Positions 33,807 to 45,484 of a DNA stretch of 64,000 bases are shown here, piece by piece. The notes below the pieces were generated by a model. It was not told the DNA's origin and made no database searches. It was given only the letters and a program-made list of their open reading frames with translations. The stretch is from Sphingomonas telluris. GTDB lineage: Bacteria; Pseudomonadota; Alphaproteobacteria; Sphingomonadales; Sphingomonadaceae. Where the stretch lies: positions 137,501-201,500 of the forward strand of contig NZ_JAKZHW010000002.1 of assembly GCF_022568775.1 (NCBI RefSeq), in the 5' to 3' direction. Numbering within the stretch: the stretch's first letter is position 1; every line of letters starts with the position of its first letter. Made by a program: the position numbers and the translations under genes.

Positions 33807-35408
33807 ATGCGTGCATTCTCCCAGCTGCTGGACGATTTGGTCTACACGCGATCGCGTAACACCAAGCTCAAGCTGATCGGCGATTACCTGAAGGAAACGC
33901 CGGATCCGGATCGAGGCATCGCCCTAGCTGCGCTCACGGGCACGCTCGACATCCCTCATGTGAAGCCGGCCGCCATCCGTGGCCTCGTCGAGGAGCGGAT
34001 CGACCCGGTGCTGTTCCGGATGAGCCGCGACTATGTCGGCGATTCGGCGGAGACGATCTCGCTGCTGTGGGACGATGCGGCCGACGGCGAGCCCGAGCTG
34101 GACGATGCCACGGTCAGCATCAGCCAGGCGGTCGAGCATCTTCGGACTGCCAGCAAGATGGAGGCGCCGAAAGTGCTAGCCGACATGCTCGACCATCTCG
34201 ACGCGTCGGGGCGGTTCGCGCTGCTGAAGGTCGCAATGGGTGCGCTTCGCGTCGGCATCTCCGCGCGACTGGCGAAGCAGGCGCTGGCGGACGCGTTCGG
34301 GATCGACGTCGAGGCGGTCGAGGAGGTCTGGCACGGCCTGCGGCCGCCGTATCTCGAGTTGTTCGATTGGGCGGAGGGCCGCTCCCCGCAGCCAACGCCA
34401 AGCGACGTGCCGGTCTTCCGGCCCTTCATGCTCGCCCATCCGCTCGAGGAGACGAAGGTCTCGCTCGACGATTATGCGGCGGAGTGGAAGTGGGACGGTA
34501 TCCGCGTCCAGATCGTCCGGACGGCGGGGCAGACGCGGCTCTATAGCCGCACTGGCGACGACATCAGCGGCAGCTTTCCGGAGATCGCCGACGCTTTCAC
34601 GAGCGACGGCGTGCTCGACGGCGAGCTGCTGGTGCGTGGCTCCGACCAGGGCGTCGAGGATCTGCACGGCGGCGCCGCGGCGAGCTTCAATGCGCTTCAG
34701 CAGCGGCTCGGCCGCAAGAACGTCAGCCAGAAGATGCTCGGTCAGTATCCGGCCTTCGTGCGGCTTTACGACATCCTGTTCGACGGCCCGGACGACCGCC
34801 GCGAACTGCCGTGGAGCGAGCGCCGGACGCATCTGGAATCCTTCGTCCCGAGGCTCGACCCGGAGCGCTTCGACATCTCGCAACTGATTGAGGCTGCAAC
34901 CTTCGAGGAGCTGGAAGAGCTTCGCGCCGGCGCCCGAGACGCAGCGATCGAAGGCATCATGCTGAAGCGCCGCGACAGCCCCTATGTCGCCGGGCGGCGC
35001 GCCGGCCTCTGGTACAAATGGAAGCGCGATCCGCTGACCGCCGATTGCGTCCTGATGTACGCGCAGCGCGGGTCCGGGAAGCGGTCCAGCTATTACAGTG
35101 ACTACACCTTCGGCTGCTGGACCCAGACCGGCGAGCTGCTGCCGGTCGGCAAGGCCTATTTCGGCTTCACCGACGAGGAGCTGCGCTGGATCGACCGATG
35201 GGTGCGCAACCACACGGTCCAGCGCTTCGGCCCGGTGCGCGAGGTCGAGAAGAGCCTGGTGCTGGAAGTCGCGTTCGACTCGATCCACAAGAGCACGCGC
35301 CACAAGTCCGGCCTCGCCATGCGTTTCCCCCGCATCAGCCGCATCCGCACCGACAAGCCGGCGCATGAGGCGGATCGCATCGAAACCCTGCTCGCAATGG
35401 TCACTTGA
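33807..35408 (+). CDS. Cisplatin-damage-response type ATP-dependent DNA ligase
   Basis: 533 aa ATP-dependent DNA ligase. The N-terminal helical domain (about 1-200) starts MRAFSQLLDDLVYTRSRNTKLKLI; the adenylation motif I is EWKWDGIR with the catalytic Lys228. Motif IV-like EGIMLKRRDSPY and motif V LWYKWKRDPL follow, then an OB-fold domain with FGCWTQTGELLPVGKAYFGF and the C-terminal HKSTRHKSGLAMRFPRISRIR. This subfamily usually sits with an exonuclease, a DEXH helicase and the PdeM nuclease; none of these is in the window. It would seal nicks during repair of cross-link damage. Confidence 0.92.
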   Translation: MRAFSQLLDDLVYTRSRNTKLKLIGDYLKETPDPDRGIALAALTGTLDIPHVKPAAIRGLVEERIDPVLFRMSRDYVGDSAETISLLWDDAADGEPELDDATVSISQAVEHLRTASKMEAPKVLADMLDHLDASGRFALLKVAMGALRVGISARLAKQALADAFGIDVEAVEEVWHGLRPPYLELFDWAEGRSPQPTPSDVPVFRPFMLAHPLEETKVSLDDYAAEWKWDGIRVQIVRTAGQTRLYSRTGDDISGSFPEIADAFTSDGVLDGELLVRGSDQGVEDLHGGAAASFNALQQRLGRKNVSQKMLGQYPAFVRLYDILFDGPDDRRELPWSERRTHLESFVPRLDPERFDISQLIEAATFEELEELRAGARDAAIEGIMLKRRDSPYVAGRRAGLWYKWKRDPLTADCVLMYAQRGSGKRSSYYSDYTFGCWTQTGELLPVGKAYFGFTDEELRWIDRWVRNHTVQRFGPVREVEKSLVLEVAFDSIHKSTRHKSGLAMRFPRISRIRTDKPAHEADRIETLLAMVT

Positions 35409-35455
35409 AGGCGGCGCAACTGCCGTTACGGTGCCGCGCAACAGGGGAGAGTTTC

Positions 35456-36751
35456 ATGATGAAACTGTTGACCGCGGTGGCGGCCCTCGTCGCCACGACC
35501 ACCGCCAGTGCCGAAACCTATGCCATCCAGGCCGGTCGCTTGATCGTCGATGCAGCGCAGCCCGCAAAAGGCGCTTCGACCGTCATCGTCGAGAACGGAC
35601 GCATCGCGCGCATCGAGGACGGCTTCACGGCTCCTACCGGTGCGGCGGTCATCGACGAACGCAACCGGACCGTGATGCCGGGCATGACCGACGTCCACGT
35701 CCACCTGACCCAGACGTCCGGAACCCCGTGGTACGCTTACTTCACGCAGAAATATTCGGTGCCCTACGCGACGACGCTGGGGCTGACCCACGCGCTGGAG
35801 ATGGCGCGCGGCGGCTTCACGACCGTGCGCGACCTCGGTGGGGACGCGAGTGCGGTCGTCGCCGTTCGCAACGCGGTCGCCGAGGGCCGCTTCCCGGGCC
35901 CGCGGATCAAGGTTTCGGGCGACCCGCTATCGATCATCGGCGGCCATGCCGATGCCGCCACCGGCCTTCCGCCAGAGCTCGCGGAGGCCGTCGAGGCTGC
36001 GCACCTGAGCCCCGCGGTCTGCACCGGCGTCGAACAATGTCAGGAGGCAGTCCGCCGTCTTGCCGCAAAGGGCGTCGACGTCATCAAGATCATGGCGACC
36101 GGCGGCGTGCTCGACCCGGGCGCGATGGGCCTGGAGCAGCATTTCAGCGATGCCGAGATGAAAGGCATCGTCGACGCGGCTCACGCGATGCACCTGAAAG
36201 TCGCGGCGCACGCACACGGGGCAAGAGGCATCCTAGCCGCCACCAACGCCGGCGTGGACTCGATCGAGCACGGCACCTTCCTCGATACTGCCGGAGCACA
36301 GGCGATGAAGGCGCACGGCACTTACTATTCCGCGACTTTGATGGCGTTCAGCGGCGTCCAGTCGCTGATGGGCAGCGGCAAGCTTCCGCCGGAATCCGAG
36401 GCCAAGGCGCGCCAGACGTTCGACGTCTGGGGCAAGGGCCTGAACCTTGCCTATCGCACCGGCGTGAAGATCGCGCTCGGAACCGACAGCGCAGTGGCTC
36501 CGCATAATCAGGCGAACAAGGAAGTGGAATTGATGGTCAGCAAGGGCGGAATGAGCCCGCGCGATGCGCTGATCGCGGCGACCAAGGGCGGGCCGGACCT
36601 GCTCGGCATCTCCAACGAAACCGGAACGCTCGATCCCGGCAAGTCCGCCGACTTAATCGCAGTCGACGGAGACCCGTTGGTCGATCCGACGGCGGTGACG
36701 CGAGTCGGCTATGTCATGGTCCGAGGCACGCCCATCCCGATGAGGGACTGA
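35456..36751 (+). CDS. Exported amidohydrolase (imidazolonepropionase/prolidase-like)
   Basis: 431 aa metal-dependent hydrolase of the amidohydrolase superfamily. Residues 1-19 are a signal peptide (TASA), so it acts in the periplasm. Metal-binding motif DVHVHLTQ is near residue 80; VIKIMATGGVLDPGAMG carries the bridging Lys; HAHGARG and IEHGTF carry metal His residues; and LGTDSAVAP has the catalytic Asp. Relatives include Xaa-Pro and Xaa-Arg dipeptidases. ATG 35456 follows AGGGGAG; a TTG further upstream overlaps the ligase stop but gives no signal peptide. Confidence 0.88.
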   Translation: MMKLLTAVAALVATTTASAETYAIQAGRLIVDAAQPAKGASTVIVENGRIARIEDGFTAPTGAAVIDERNRTVMPGMTDVHVHLTQTSGTPWYAYFTQKYSVPYATTLGLTHALEMARGGFTTVRDLGGDASAVVAVRNAVAEGRFPGPRIKVSGDPLSIIGGHADAATGLPPELAEAVEAAHLSPAVCTGVEQCQEAVRRLAAKGVDVIKIMATGGVLDPGAMGLEQHFSDAEMKGIVDAAHAMHLKVAAHAHGARGILAATNAGVDSIEHGTFLDTAGAQAMKAHGTYYSATLMAFSGVQSLMGSGKLPPESEAKARQTFDVWGKGLNLAYRTGVKIALGTDSAVAPHNQANKEVELMVSKGGMSPRDALIAATKGGPDLLGISNETGTLDPGKSADLIAVDGDPLVDPTAVTRVGYVMVRGTPIPMRD

Positions 36752-36807
36752 CCGCCGCGCGCGCTCTCATCCGAAATCGAACCAGTCGTTCGAGGATGCC
36801 CCTGTGC

Positions 36808-36844
36808 ACAAAAATAAAGAGGGCCGGATTACTCCGGCCCTCTT
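36808..36844 (-). terminator. Intrinsic terminator of the double cold-shock gene
   Basis: AAGAGGGCCGGA (36817-36828) and TCCGGCCCTCTT (36833-36844) form a perfect 12-bp stem with a TTAC loop. On the minus strand it is followed by TATTTTTGTG, a U-rich tract, eight bases after the cold-shock gene stop. This is the clearest terminator in the window. Confidence 0.92.
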
Positions 36845-36852
36845 ACCCGCTC

Positions 36853-37659
36853 TCAGTCAGTTTGGCTGGCTGGCGAGAGGTTCACCGCCGCATACTTGCC
36901 GCGACGATCGACCTCGATTTCGAATTCCAGTCGGTCGCCTTCGTTGAGCGTCGGCATGCCCGCACGCTCCACGGCGGAAATGTGCACGAAGGCGTCCGGC
37001 TGTCCGTCATCGCGCTGAATGAAGCCGAAGCCCTTCATCGCGTTGAAGAACTTGACGACGCCCGTCGCCTTTTCACCCGTCAGCTGCCGTTGCGGAGCGC
37101 GCTCGGCACGCTCGACCGCCATCGGCTCACCGTCGATGCGCAGGTTGGTCGCGGAGATGCGTCCACCGCGATCGACGAGCGTGAACTCGAGCGGTTGACC
37201 GTCGGCCAGGTCGGTAAGGCCCGCCTGCTCGACCGCCGAAATGTGCACGAAGACGTCTTCGCCGCCATCGTCGCGGACGATGAAGCCGAAGCCCTTCTGC
37301 GGGTTGAAGAACTTTACGACGCCTTTGCCTTCGCCGACGACTTGGGGAGGCATTCCGCCGCCACCGCCGCCGCCACCGCGAAAGCCGCCTCCACCGCCGC
37401 CGCCGCGGAAGCCACCGCCGCCGCCACCGCCGAAGCGATCGCCGCCGCCGCCGCCGCCGCCGCCGTAGCCACCGCCGCCGCCACCGCCGAAGCGATCGCC
37501 GCCGCCGCGGTATCCACCGCCGCCACCGCCGCCGAAGCCACCACGGTCGGAGAATCCGCCGCGGTCGCCAAAGCTGCTGCTCTCACCACCGAAAAAGTCG
37601 TCGCGCTTGTCACGGCCGCGACCACCGCGGTCCCCCTTACGCCCTCTATCGAAACCCAT
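36853..37659 (-). CDS. Double cold-shock-domain protein with Gly-rich N-terminus
   Basis: 268 aa RNA/DNA-binding protein. Two cold-shock domains lie at about 111-180 and 197-266, each with RNP1-like KGFGFI and RNP2-like VFVHISAV / AFVHISAV. The first 105 residues are nearly all Gly with RGG, RFGGG and YGGG units, an RGG-box-like tail that favours RNA binding and phase separation. I start at ATG 37659 (MGFDRGRKG); 31 extra in-frame codons upstream look unrelated. The 220-bp gap to rnd (37660-37879) is long enough for the structured 5' leader typical of cold-shock mRNAs, but I could not define one. Confidence 0.9.
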   Translation of the reverse strand: MGFDRGRKGDRGGRGRDKRDDFFGGESSSFGDRGGFSDRGGFGGGGGGGYRGGGDRFGGGGGGGYGGGGGGGGDRFGGGGGGGFRGGGGGGGFRGGGGGGGGMPPQVVGEGKGVVKFFNPQKGFGFIVRDDGGEDVFVHISAVEQAGLTDLADGQPLEFTLVDRGGRISATNLRIDGEPMAVERAERAPQRQLTGEKATGVVKFFNAMKGFGFIQRDDGQPDAFVHISAVERAGMPTLNEGDRLEFEIEVDRRGKYAAVNLSPASQTD

Positions 37660-37879
37660 GCCCGTCCAAAATCCTTGTGCCCGCAATACCTTAGAACCAA
37701 CGCGCTGGGCCCAGGAAGCGCAACCGGTCAGGCGCGTCATTTGTTCACGCACCTTTCAGCGCCTTACATCAAAAAAGCGCTCCTCTCCAGTGGTTCCCGA
37801 CTCTTTGCCGTGACATGGCCTGAAGCAGCGGCGAAGAAGGTCTGCTAAGGGGACAGGAAAGAATGGCCAGGACGATTGA

Positions 37880-38500
37880 ATGAGCATCCATTTCCACGAA
37901 GAAGACCTCCCCTCGGACGTTGAATTCCAAGGAGCAATTGCCGTCGATACCGAGGCGATGGGCCTTTATCCCGGCCGCGACAGGCTATGCCTCGTGCAGC
38001 TGTCCGACGGCCGAGGGGAAGAGCATCTCGTCCGGTTCCGCCGCGGCAGCGACTACGCCGCGCCGAACCTGAAGGCGCTGCTCGCCGATTCGAATCGGCT
38101 CAAACTTTACCATTTCGCCCGATTCGACGTGGCGATCATGCGTTACTACCTCGGCGTCCTCGCCGCTCCGCTTTACTGTACGCGCACGGCTTCGCGCCTA
38201 GTCCGGACCTACACGGACCGGCATGGTCTCAAGGAACTGGTCAAGGAAATGCTGAACATCGACCTGTCGAAGCAGCAGCAGACGAGCGACTGGGGCGCGC
38301 CCGAACTCAACGATGCCCAGCGCGAATATGCGGCCAGCGACGTCCGCTACCTTCACCAACTGAAGGAGAAGCTCGACGAGCGCCTCGCGCGCGAGAACCG
38401 CGTCGAACTTGCCCAGTCCTGCTTCGACTTCCTTCCGCACCGCGCTCTGCTCGACCTTGCCGGTTGGGCCGAGCAGGACATTTTTGCACACGATGGCTGA
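37880..38500 (+). CDS. rnd: Ribonuclease D, single-domain form
   Basis: 206 aa 3'-5' exoribonuclease of the DEDD family. Exo I is IAVDTEAMGL (D23, E25), exo II is LYHFARFDVAIM, and exo III YAASDVRYLHQL has the Tyr-x3-Asp of the DEDDy class. Full-length RNase D (about 375 aa) carries HRDC domains; they are absent here, the common alphaproteobacterial form. It may trim tRNA and other structured RNA 3' ends. It begins at ATG 37880 and lies 14 nt before lptC. Confidence 0.92.
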   Translation: MSIHFHEEDLPSDVEFQGAIAVDTEAMGLYPGRDRLCLVQLSDGRGEEHLVRFRRGSDYAAPNLKALLADSNRLKLYHFARFDVAIMRYYLGVLAAPLYCTRTASRLVRTYTDRHGLKELVKEMLNIDLSKQQQTSDWGAPELNDAQREYAASDVRYLHQLKEKLDERLARENRVELAQSCFDFLPHRALLDLAGWAEQDIFAHDG

Positions 38501-38514
38501 GGACTGAGGCTGGA

Positions 38515-39153
38515 ATGTCCGATCTCGCCTCCAGGGAACGCGATACGAAGCAGCGCTGGGCTGTGCCCGGCGGTTCGCACGATCGCATCGTGCGCTTCGC
38601 CAAGATCGCGTTGCCGAGCGCCGTCGGCGTGATCATCGCGTTCCTTGCGATGTCGCCCCTCGATAAGCGCGGGGACGTCAGCTTCATTCTCGACAAGAAC
38701 AAGGTCGAGAATGTGCCCGAGCGCATGCGCGTGGAGCAAGCCCGCTATGTCGGCGAGGACAACAAGGGCCAGAAGTTTCAGATCACTGCCAACCGCGCAC
38801 TACAGCGCAGCTCCGAGCAGCCGATCGTCGACATCTGGGGAATGCTCGCGCGGATCGGCCTTGCCGACGGTCCCGTCACCGTCGCGGCGAACCAGGGTCG
38901 CTACAACCTCGACCAGCAGAAGGTGGACGTGGAAGGTCCCGTAAAGGTCGCCGGTCCCCAGGGAGAACAGCTCGCCACGCGCAATGTGACCGTGGATTTC
39001 AAGCAGAACACGGTTGAGAGCAAAGGGGGCGTGACGGGCCGGACGGAGCTCGGCGAGTTCCAGGCCAACCGGATGCACGCGAACCTTTCTGACCGAACGG
39101 TCGTGCTCGATGGCGGCGCTCGCTTGAAAATCGTACAGGGGACCGTCAGATGA
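38515..39153 (+). CDS. lptC: LPS export protein LptC
   Basis: 212 aa inner-membrane-anchored periplasmic protein of the lipopolysaccharide transport bridge, linking LptB2FG to LptA. A single membrane helix near residues 29-47 (IALPSAVGVIIAFLAM) follows a short cytoplasmic N-terminus; the rest is a beta-jellyroll with MRVEQARYVGEDNKGQKF and the family ending. ATG 38515 is 14 nt after rnd, and the stop overlaps lptA as ATGA. Confidence 0.9.
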   Translation: MSDLASRERDTKQRWAVPGGSHDRIVRFAKIALPSAVGVIIAFLAMSPLDKRGDVSFILDKNKVENVPERMRVEQARYVGEDNKGQKFQITANRALQRSSEQPIVDIWGMLARIGLADGPVTVAANQGRYNLDQQKVDVEGPVKVAGPQGEQLATRNVTVDFKQNTVESKGGVTGRTELGEFQANRMHANLSDRTVVLDGGARLKIVQGTVR

Positions 39154-39701
39154 CGACGATGCGACGGTTGAGCTTCCTTTTCGTGCCGCTTGCCCTGGCT
39201 TCGGCGACCGCCGGGGCCCAGTCGCAGCCGTCCCAGCAACAGCAGCCGATCTCTGCGCTGAAGGGACATAACAGCAATGCGCCGATCGACGTCGCGGCGG
39301 ACCGGATCGAGGTTCAGGACCGCGCCGACCGCGCGATCTTTGCCGGGAACGTCCATGTGAAGCAGGACGAACTGACCCTCGATACCGCACGCCTCACGGT
39401 CGCCTACACCAGCGGCGGCGGAGTCCAGATTCAGCGGCTCGACGCGAGCGGCGGCGTGACGGTGCATAGCCCGTCCGAGACCGCACGCGGCTCGTTCGGC
39501 ATCTACGATCTCGATCGTAAGCTGATCACGCTGGTCGGCGACGTCGTCCTCCAGCGCGAGGGCTCGCAGATCAACGGGCAGCGGCTGGTCATCGACCTCG
39601 ATTCCGGCCGCGCAGTGATCGAGGGCGGTCCAGCGGGCGTCGGCCAGAGCGGCGGACGCGTGACTGGGCACTTCACTGTCCCGCAGAAGAAGGGCGGCTG
39701 A
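39150..39701 (+). CDS. lptA: LPS transport periplasmic protein LptA
   Basis: 183 aa periplasmic bridge protein. The first 23 residues are a signal peptide (TAGA). The OstA/LptA beta-jellyroll includes IDVAADRIEVQDRADRAIFAGNVHVKQ and KLITLVGDVVLQREGSQINGQRLVIDL. It carries LPS across the periplasm between LptC and LptD. It overlaps lptC by 4 nt and its TGA stop shares its last base with the lptB ATG (TGATG). Confidence 0.93.
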   Translation: MTTMRRLSFLFVPLALASATAGAQSQPSQQQQPISALKGHNSNAPIDVAADRIEVQDRADRAIFAGNVHVKQDELTLDTARLTVAYTSGGGVQIQRLDASGGVTVHSPSETARGSFGIYDLDRKLITLVGDVVLQREGSQINGQRLVIDLDSGRAVIEGGPAGVGQSGGRVTGHFTVPQKKGG

Positions 39702-40474
39702 TGAACGAGGCCACCACTCTCCCGCGGCCCGCGGTCGAACCGCGACTCGCGAGCGGCGGCCTGGAGGTCAGGTCGATCGCCAAGGCGTACGACCGCCGCG
39801 CGGTGCTTCACGACGTGTCGCTCGACGTCCACCGCGGCGAGGTCGTCGGGCTGCTCGGCCCCAACGGCGCCGGCAAGACGACCTGCTTCTACTCGGTCAT
39901 GGGCCTGGTGAAGCCGGACAGCGGCCGCATCTTCCTCGACGGCCAAGACATCACCGAGCTGCCGATGTACCGGCGGGCGATCCTCGGCCTTGGGTACCTG
40001 CCCCAGGAAACGTCGATCTTTCGCGGCCTGACGGTCGAGCAGAACATCATGTCCGTCCTCGAAGTGTCGGAGCCCGAAAAGGAGGCGCGCCGCGCCCGGT
40101 TGGAGCAGCTGCTCGGGGAGTTCGGCCTGACGCATCTTCGCGAATCGCCGGCGATGGCGCTGTCAGGCGGTGAGCGCCGCCGGTGCGAGATCGCGCGCGC
40201 GCTTGCGGCCGATCCGTCGATCATGCTGCTCGACGAACCGTTCGCGGGCATCGACCCGATCTCCATCGCGGATATCCGCGAGCTCGTCCGCGAGCTGAAG
40301 AAGCGCGACATCGGCGTGCTGATCACCGACCACAACGTTCGCGAGACGCTCGATATCGTCGACCGCGCCTGCATCATCTACGATGGGCAGGTGCTGTTCG
40401 CGGGCACGCCGCAAGCCCTTGTCGCAGATCATGAAGTGCGGCGACTTTATCTCGGTGAGAGCTTCGCCCTTTAG
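39701..40474 (+). CDS. lptB: LPS export ABC transporter ATPase LptB
   Basis: 257 aa ATPase of the LptB2FG complex. Walker A is GPNGAGKTT, the signature is LSGGERRRCEIARAL and Walker B IMLLDEPFAGIDP, with switch His in LITDHNVRETL. The first 22 residues (NEATTLPRPAVEPRLASGG) are an extra tail before the domain begins at LEVRSIAKAY. LptF and LptG genes are not in this window. rpoN follows 22 nt downstream, the conserved alphaproteobacterial order. Confidence 0.95.
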   Translation: MNEATTLPRPAVEPRLASGGLEVRSIAKAYDRRAVLHDVSLDVHRGEVVGLLGPNGAGKTTCFYSVMGLVKPDSGRIFLDGQDITELPMYRRAILGLGYLPQETSIFRGLTVEQNIMSVLEVSEPEKEARRARLEQLLGEFGLTHLRESPAMALSGGERRRCEIARALAADPSIMLLDEPFAGIDPISIADIRELVRELKKRDIGVLITDHNVRETLDIVDRACIIYDGQVLFAGTPQALVADHEVRRLYLGESFAL

Positions 40475-40496
40475 GTTTTCCCGCTAGTATCGGCCC

Positions 40497-41972
40497 ATGG
40501 CTCTCGGCCCCCGCCTAGACATTCGACAGACGCAGGCGCTCGTCCTGACGCCGCAGCTGACGCAGGCCATTCGGCTGCTGCAGCTGTCGAACCTCGAGCT
40601 GGAAGCGGTGATCGCCGAGGAGATGTCGAAGAATCCGCTTCTGGAGGGCGGTTCCGGGGAAGATGAGGGCGGATCCGCTCCGGAAGCGCCACAAGCCGAA
40701 GTCCTGGATTCGCTGGAGGAGCCCGCGGCCCCGGGCGCGGACGAGCTGATGGTGTCGTCGGACGGCACTTCGGATCAGCCGCTCGATTTCGACTGGAACA
40801 GCGAGGCGTTGGAAACCGACAGCTTCACCGATGTCGTGACGAGCACGGCGAGTTCCGAGGACGGACCCGACTTCGAACGGATGGAATATGCGGCGGACTC
40901 GCTCGCCGAGCACCTGCTCAATCAGCTTCATGGTGCGAGCGGCCAAGTTGGGCAGCTCGCGCGGGCGATTGCCGAGATGCTCGACGAGACCGGTTATCTC
41001 ACGCTGCACGTCCGCGATATTGCCGAGGCGACGGACGAGCCAGTAGCGCTAGTCGAGGATGCGCTCGCGCTGGTGCAGGACCTGGAGCCGGCGGGCGTCG
41101 GGGCTCGCAATCTCGCGGAATGCCTGGCGCTGCAGGCCAAGGCAGCCGACCGCTATGACCCGGCGATGGCGCGGCTGATCGACAATCTCGAGCTGCTCGC
41201 GAAAGGGCGGATGGCGGACCTCAAGCGGATTTGCGGCGTCGACGACGAGGACCTTGCCGACATGGTACGGGAGCTTCGCGCTTACGATCCGAAGCCGGGC
41301 TGCCAGTTCTCGAGCAAGGGCGTCGAGAGCGTCACGCCCGACGTCTTCGTCCGCAAGACGCGCGCGGGCTACGCAGTCGAGCTGAACACGGCAACGCTGC
41401 CGCGCCTGCTCGTCAATCGCCGCTACTATCAGGAACTGAAGAGCGGCCCGCAGGACAAGTCATCGCGGGCATGGTTGAGCGAATGCCTCGCCAGCGCCAA
41501 CTGGCTGGTGAAGGCGCTCGACCAGCGAGCGCGGACCATCGTCAAGGTCGTCACCGAGATCACCAAGTGTCAGCAAGGCTTCTTCGAGGAAGGCGTCAGC
41601 GCGATGAAGCCAATGACGCTGCGGGAGGTCGCCGAGGCGATCGAAATGCATGAATCGACGGTCAGCCGCGTGACGTCGAACAAATACATGCTTTGCGACC
41701 GCGGTCTGTTCGAGCTGAAGTATTTCTTCTCCTCCGGCGTCGCCTCGACCGAAGGGGATGGAGAAGGCGCCTCCGCGGAGGCGGTAAAGGCCGCGATCCG
41801 CGACATCATTGATGGCGAGACCGAGATCCTGAGCGACGACGCCATCGCAGGCTTGCTCAAGCAGCGCGGTTTCGACTGCGCCCGCCGGACCGTGGTCAAA
41901 TATCGCGAGGCGATGGGGATTGGCTCGTCGGTCCAGCGCCGCCGCCAGCGCAAGATCGCCGGCGCTGCCTAG
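40497..41972 (+). CDS. rpoN: RNA polymerase sigma-54 factor
   Basis: 491 aa alternative sigma factor recognising -24/-12 promoters and needing enhancer-binding ATPases. Region I is the Gln/Leu-rich start QTQALVLTPQLTQAIRLLQL; an acidic segment follows (about 45-130); the core-binding region is AEHLLNQLHGASGQ onward; the helix-turn-helix lies near HESTVSRVTSNKYM; and the RpoN box is ARRTVVKYRE near the C-terminus. No hpf or ptsN follows, although they often do. Its TAG stop is part of a CTAG that also ends the convergent phosphatase-like gene. Confidence 0.95.
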   Translation: MALGPRLDIRQTQALVLTPQLTQAIRLLQLSNLELEAVIAEEMSKNPLLEGGSGEDEGGSAPEAPQAEVLDSLEEPAAPGADELMVSSDGTSDQPLDFDWNSEALETDSFTDVVTSTASSEDGPDFERMEYAADSLAEHLLNQLHGASGQVGQLARAIAEMLDETGYLTLHVRDIAEATDEPVALVEDALALVQDLEPAGVGARNLAECLALQAKAADRYDPAMARLIDNLELLAKGRMADLKRICGVDDEDLADMVRELRAYDPKPGCQFSSKGVESVTPDVFVRKTRAGYAVELNTATLPRLLVNRRYYQELKSGPQDKSSRAWLSECLASANWLVKALDQRARTIVKVVTEITKCQQGFFEEGVSAMKPMTLREVAEAIEMHESTVSRVTSNKYMLCDRGLFELKYFFSSGVASTEGDGEGASAEAVKAAIRDIIDGETEILSDDAIAGLLKQRGFDCARRTVVKYREAMGIGSSVQRRRQRKIAGAA

Positions 41973-42745
41973 GCCCCGTTCGAGACCCTCGCCCAGATCG
42001 GAAGGTGATCGGACGCGCGCCGGGCGGACGGGCTCATGTGGACGCCCGCCGCGTCGATGCGGAAGTCCTTTTCGACGATGATGCGGTCCAGCGCTGCGAC
42101 CGGATGGCGCGAGTGGAAGCTGGGGCCCGTCGGCGCGATGTGAAAATGCGGTTCAAAATCGCGCAGGCAGCCTGCGGCTTCGCGCCATTCGTTGGTGTCA
42201 CCCATGAAGATGGTCGGCATGCGCTGCGGGCGCTTCGCAACGGCATCGAGGATCGACCGAATCTGACGACGGCGCCACAAGCCGGACAGGTCGAGGTGCA
42301 TGCCGACGACGCGGATCGGCTGCTCTTCGATCAGCAGCTCGGCAAGCACGGCGCCGCGCGGCTCGAAGGTCGGCAGCTCCAGCGCTGCGCAATCGAGCAC
42401 GCCGATGTGCTGCTTCACGAGGATGGCATTGCCGTGCCAGCCCATGTTGCGCGTGTTGACCTTGAGCAAGGCGTCGACGTGCTTGCCGCCGGGCATATGG
42501 TCGAGCACGCGGCGGTGCTTCACGCCGAAGTAGACCGGCTTGTACATGCCGTGCGTGTCGATCAGCTCATGCGGGACCGCGGCGCCCCGGCCGCCGAAGC
42601 GCTTGTCCGCCTCCTGCAGCGCGACGATGTCCGCATCCATTTCGTGCAGCACGTCGAGCACGCGCTGCGGGTCGCGCCGGCGATCGGTACCGATCGCCTT
42701 GCGGACGTTGTAGCTGGCAACAGTGATCGACGGCTGAGCAGTCAC
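41969..42745 (-). CDS. Endonuclease/exonuclease/phosphatase family protein
   Basis: 258 aa cytoplasmic member of the EEP fold. Motifs are SYNVRKAIG with the metal-binding Asn, DIVALQEAD with the Glu, GMHLDLSG, TIFMGDTNEWRE with the catalytic Asp and Asn, and the terminal SDHLPIWA. Substrate could be DNA, a phospholipid or an inositol phosphate. The start is GTG 42745 (MTAQPSITVASYNVRK); in-frame codons upstream run back over gyrB. It lies 34 nt after gyrB and shares its stop with rpoN. Confidence 0.88.
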   Translation of the reverse strand: MTAQPSITVASYNVRKAIGTDRRRDPQRVLDVLHEMDADIVALQEADKRFGGRGAAVPHELIDTHGMYKPVYFGVKHRRVLDHMPGGKHVDALLKVNTRNMGWHGNAILVKQHIGVLDCAALELPTFEPRGAVLAELLIEEQPIRVVGMHLDLSGLWRRRQIRSILDAVAKRPQRMPTIFMGDTNEWREAAGCLRDFEPHFHIAPTGPSFHSRHPVAALDRIIVEKDFRIDAAGVHMSPSARRASDHLPIWARVSNGA

Positions 42746-42779
42746 CCTAGCGCGAACCCCGACGGCTGACGGCAGTTCC

Positions 42780-45479
<2,700 letters not shown>

Positions 45480-45484
45480 TTATC

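Noticed and set aside
37340..37520. Dense GCC/CCG triplet repeats
   Set aside because: They are Gly codons of the RGG-like tail and not a mobile or microsatellite repeat element.
36796..37848. Plus-strand Ala-rich frame across the cold-shock gene
   Set aside because: Its Ala and Pro runs are the complement of the Gly codons in the double cold-shock protein.
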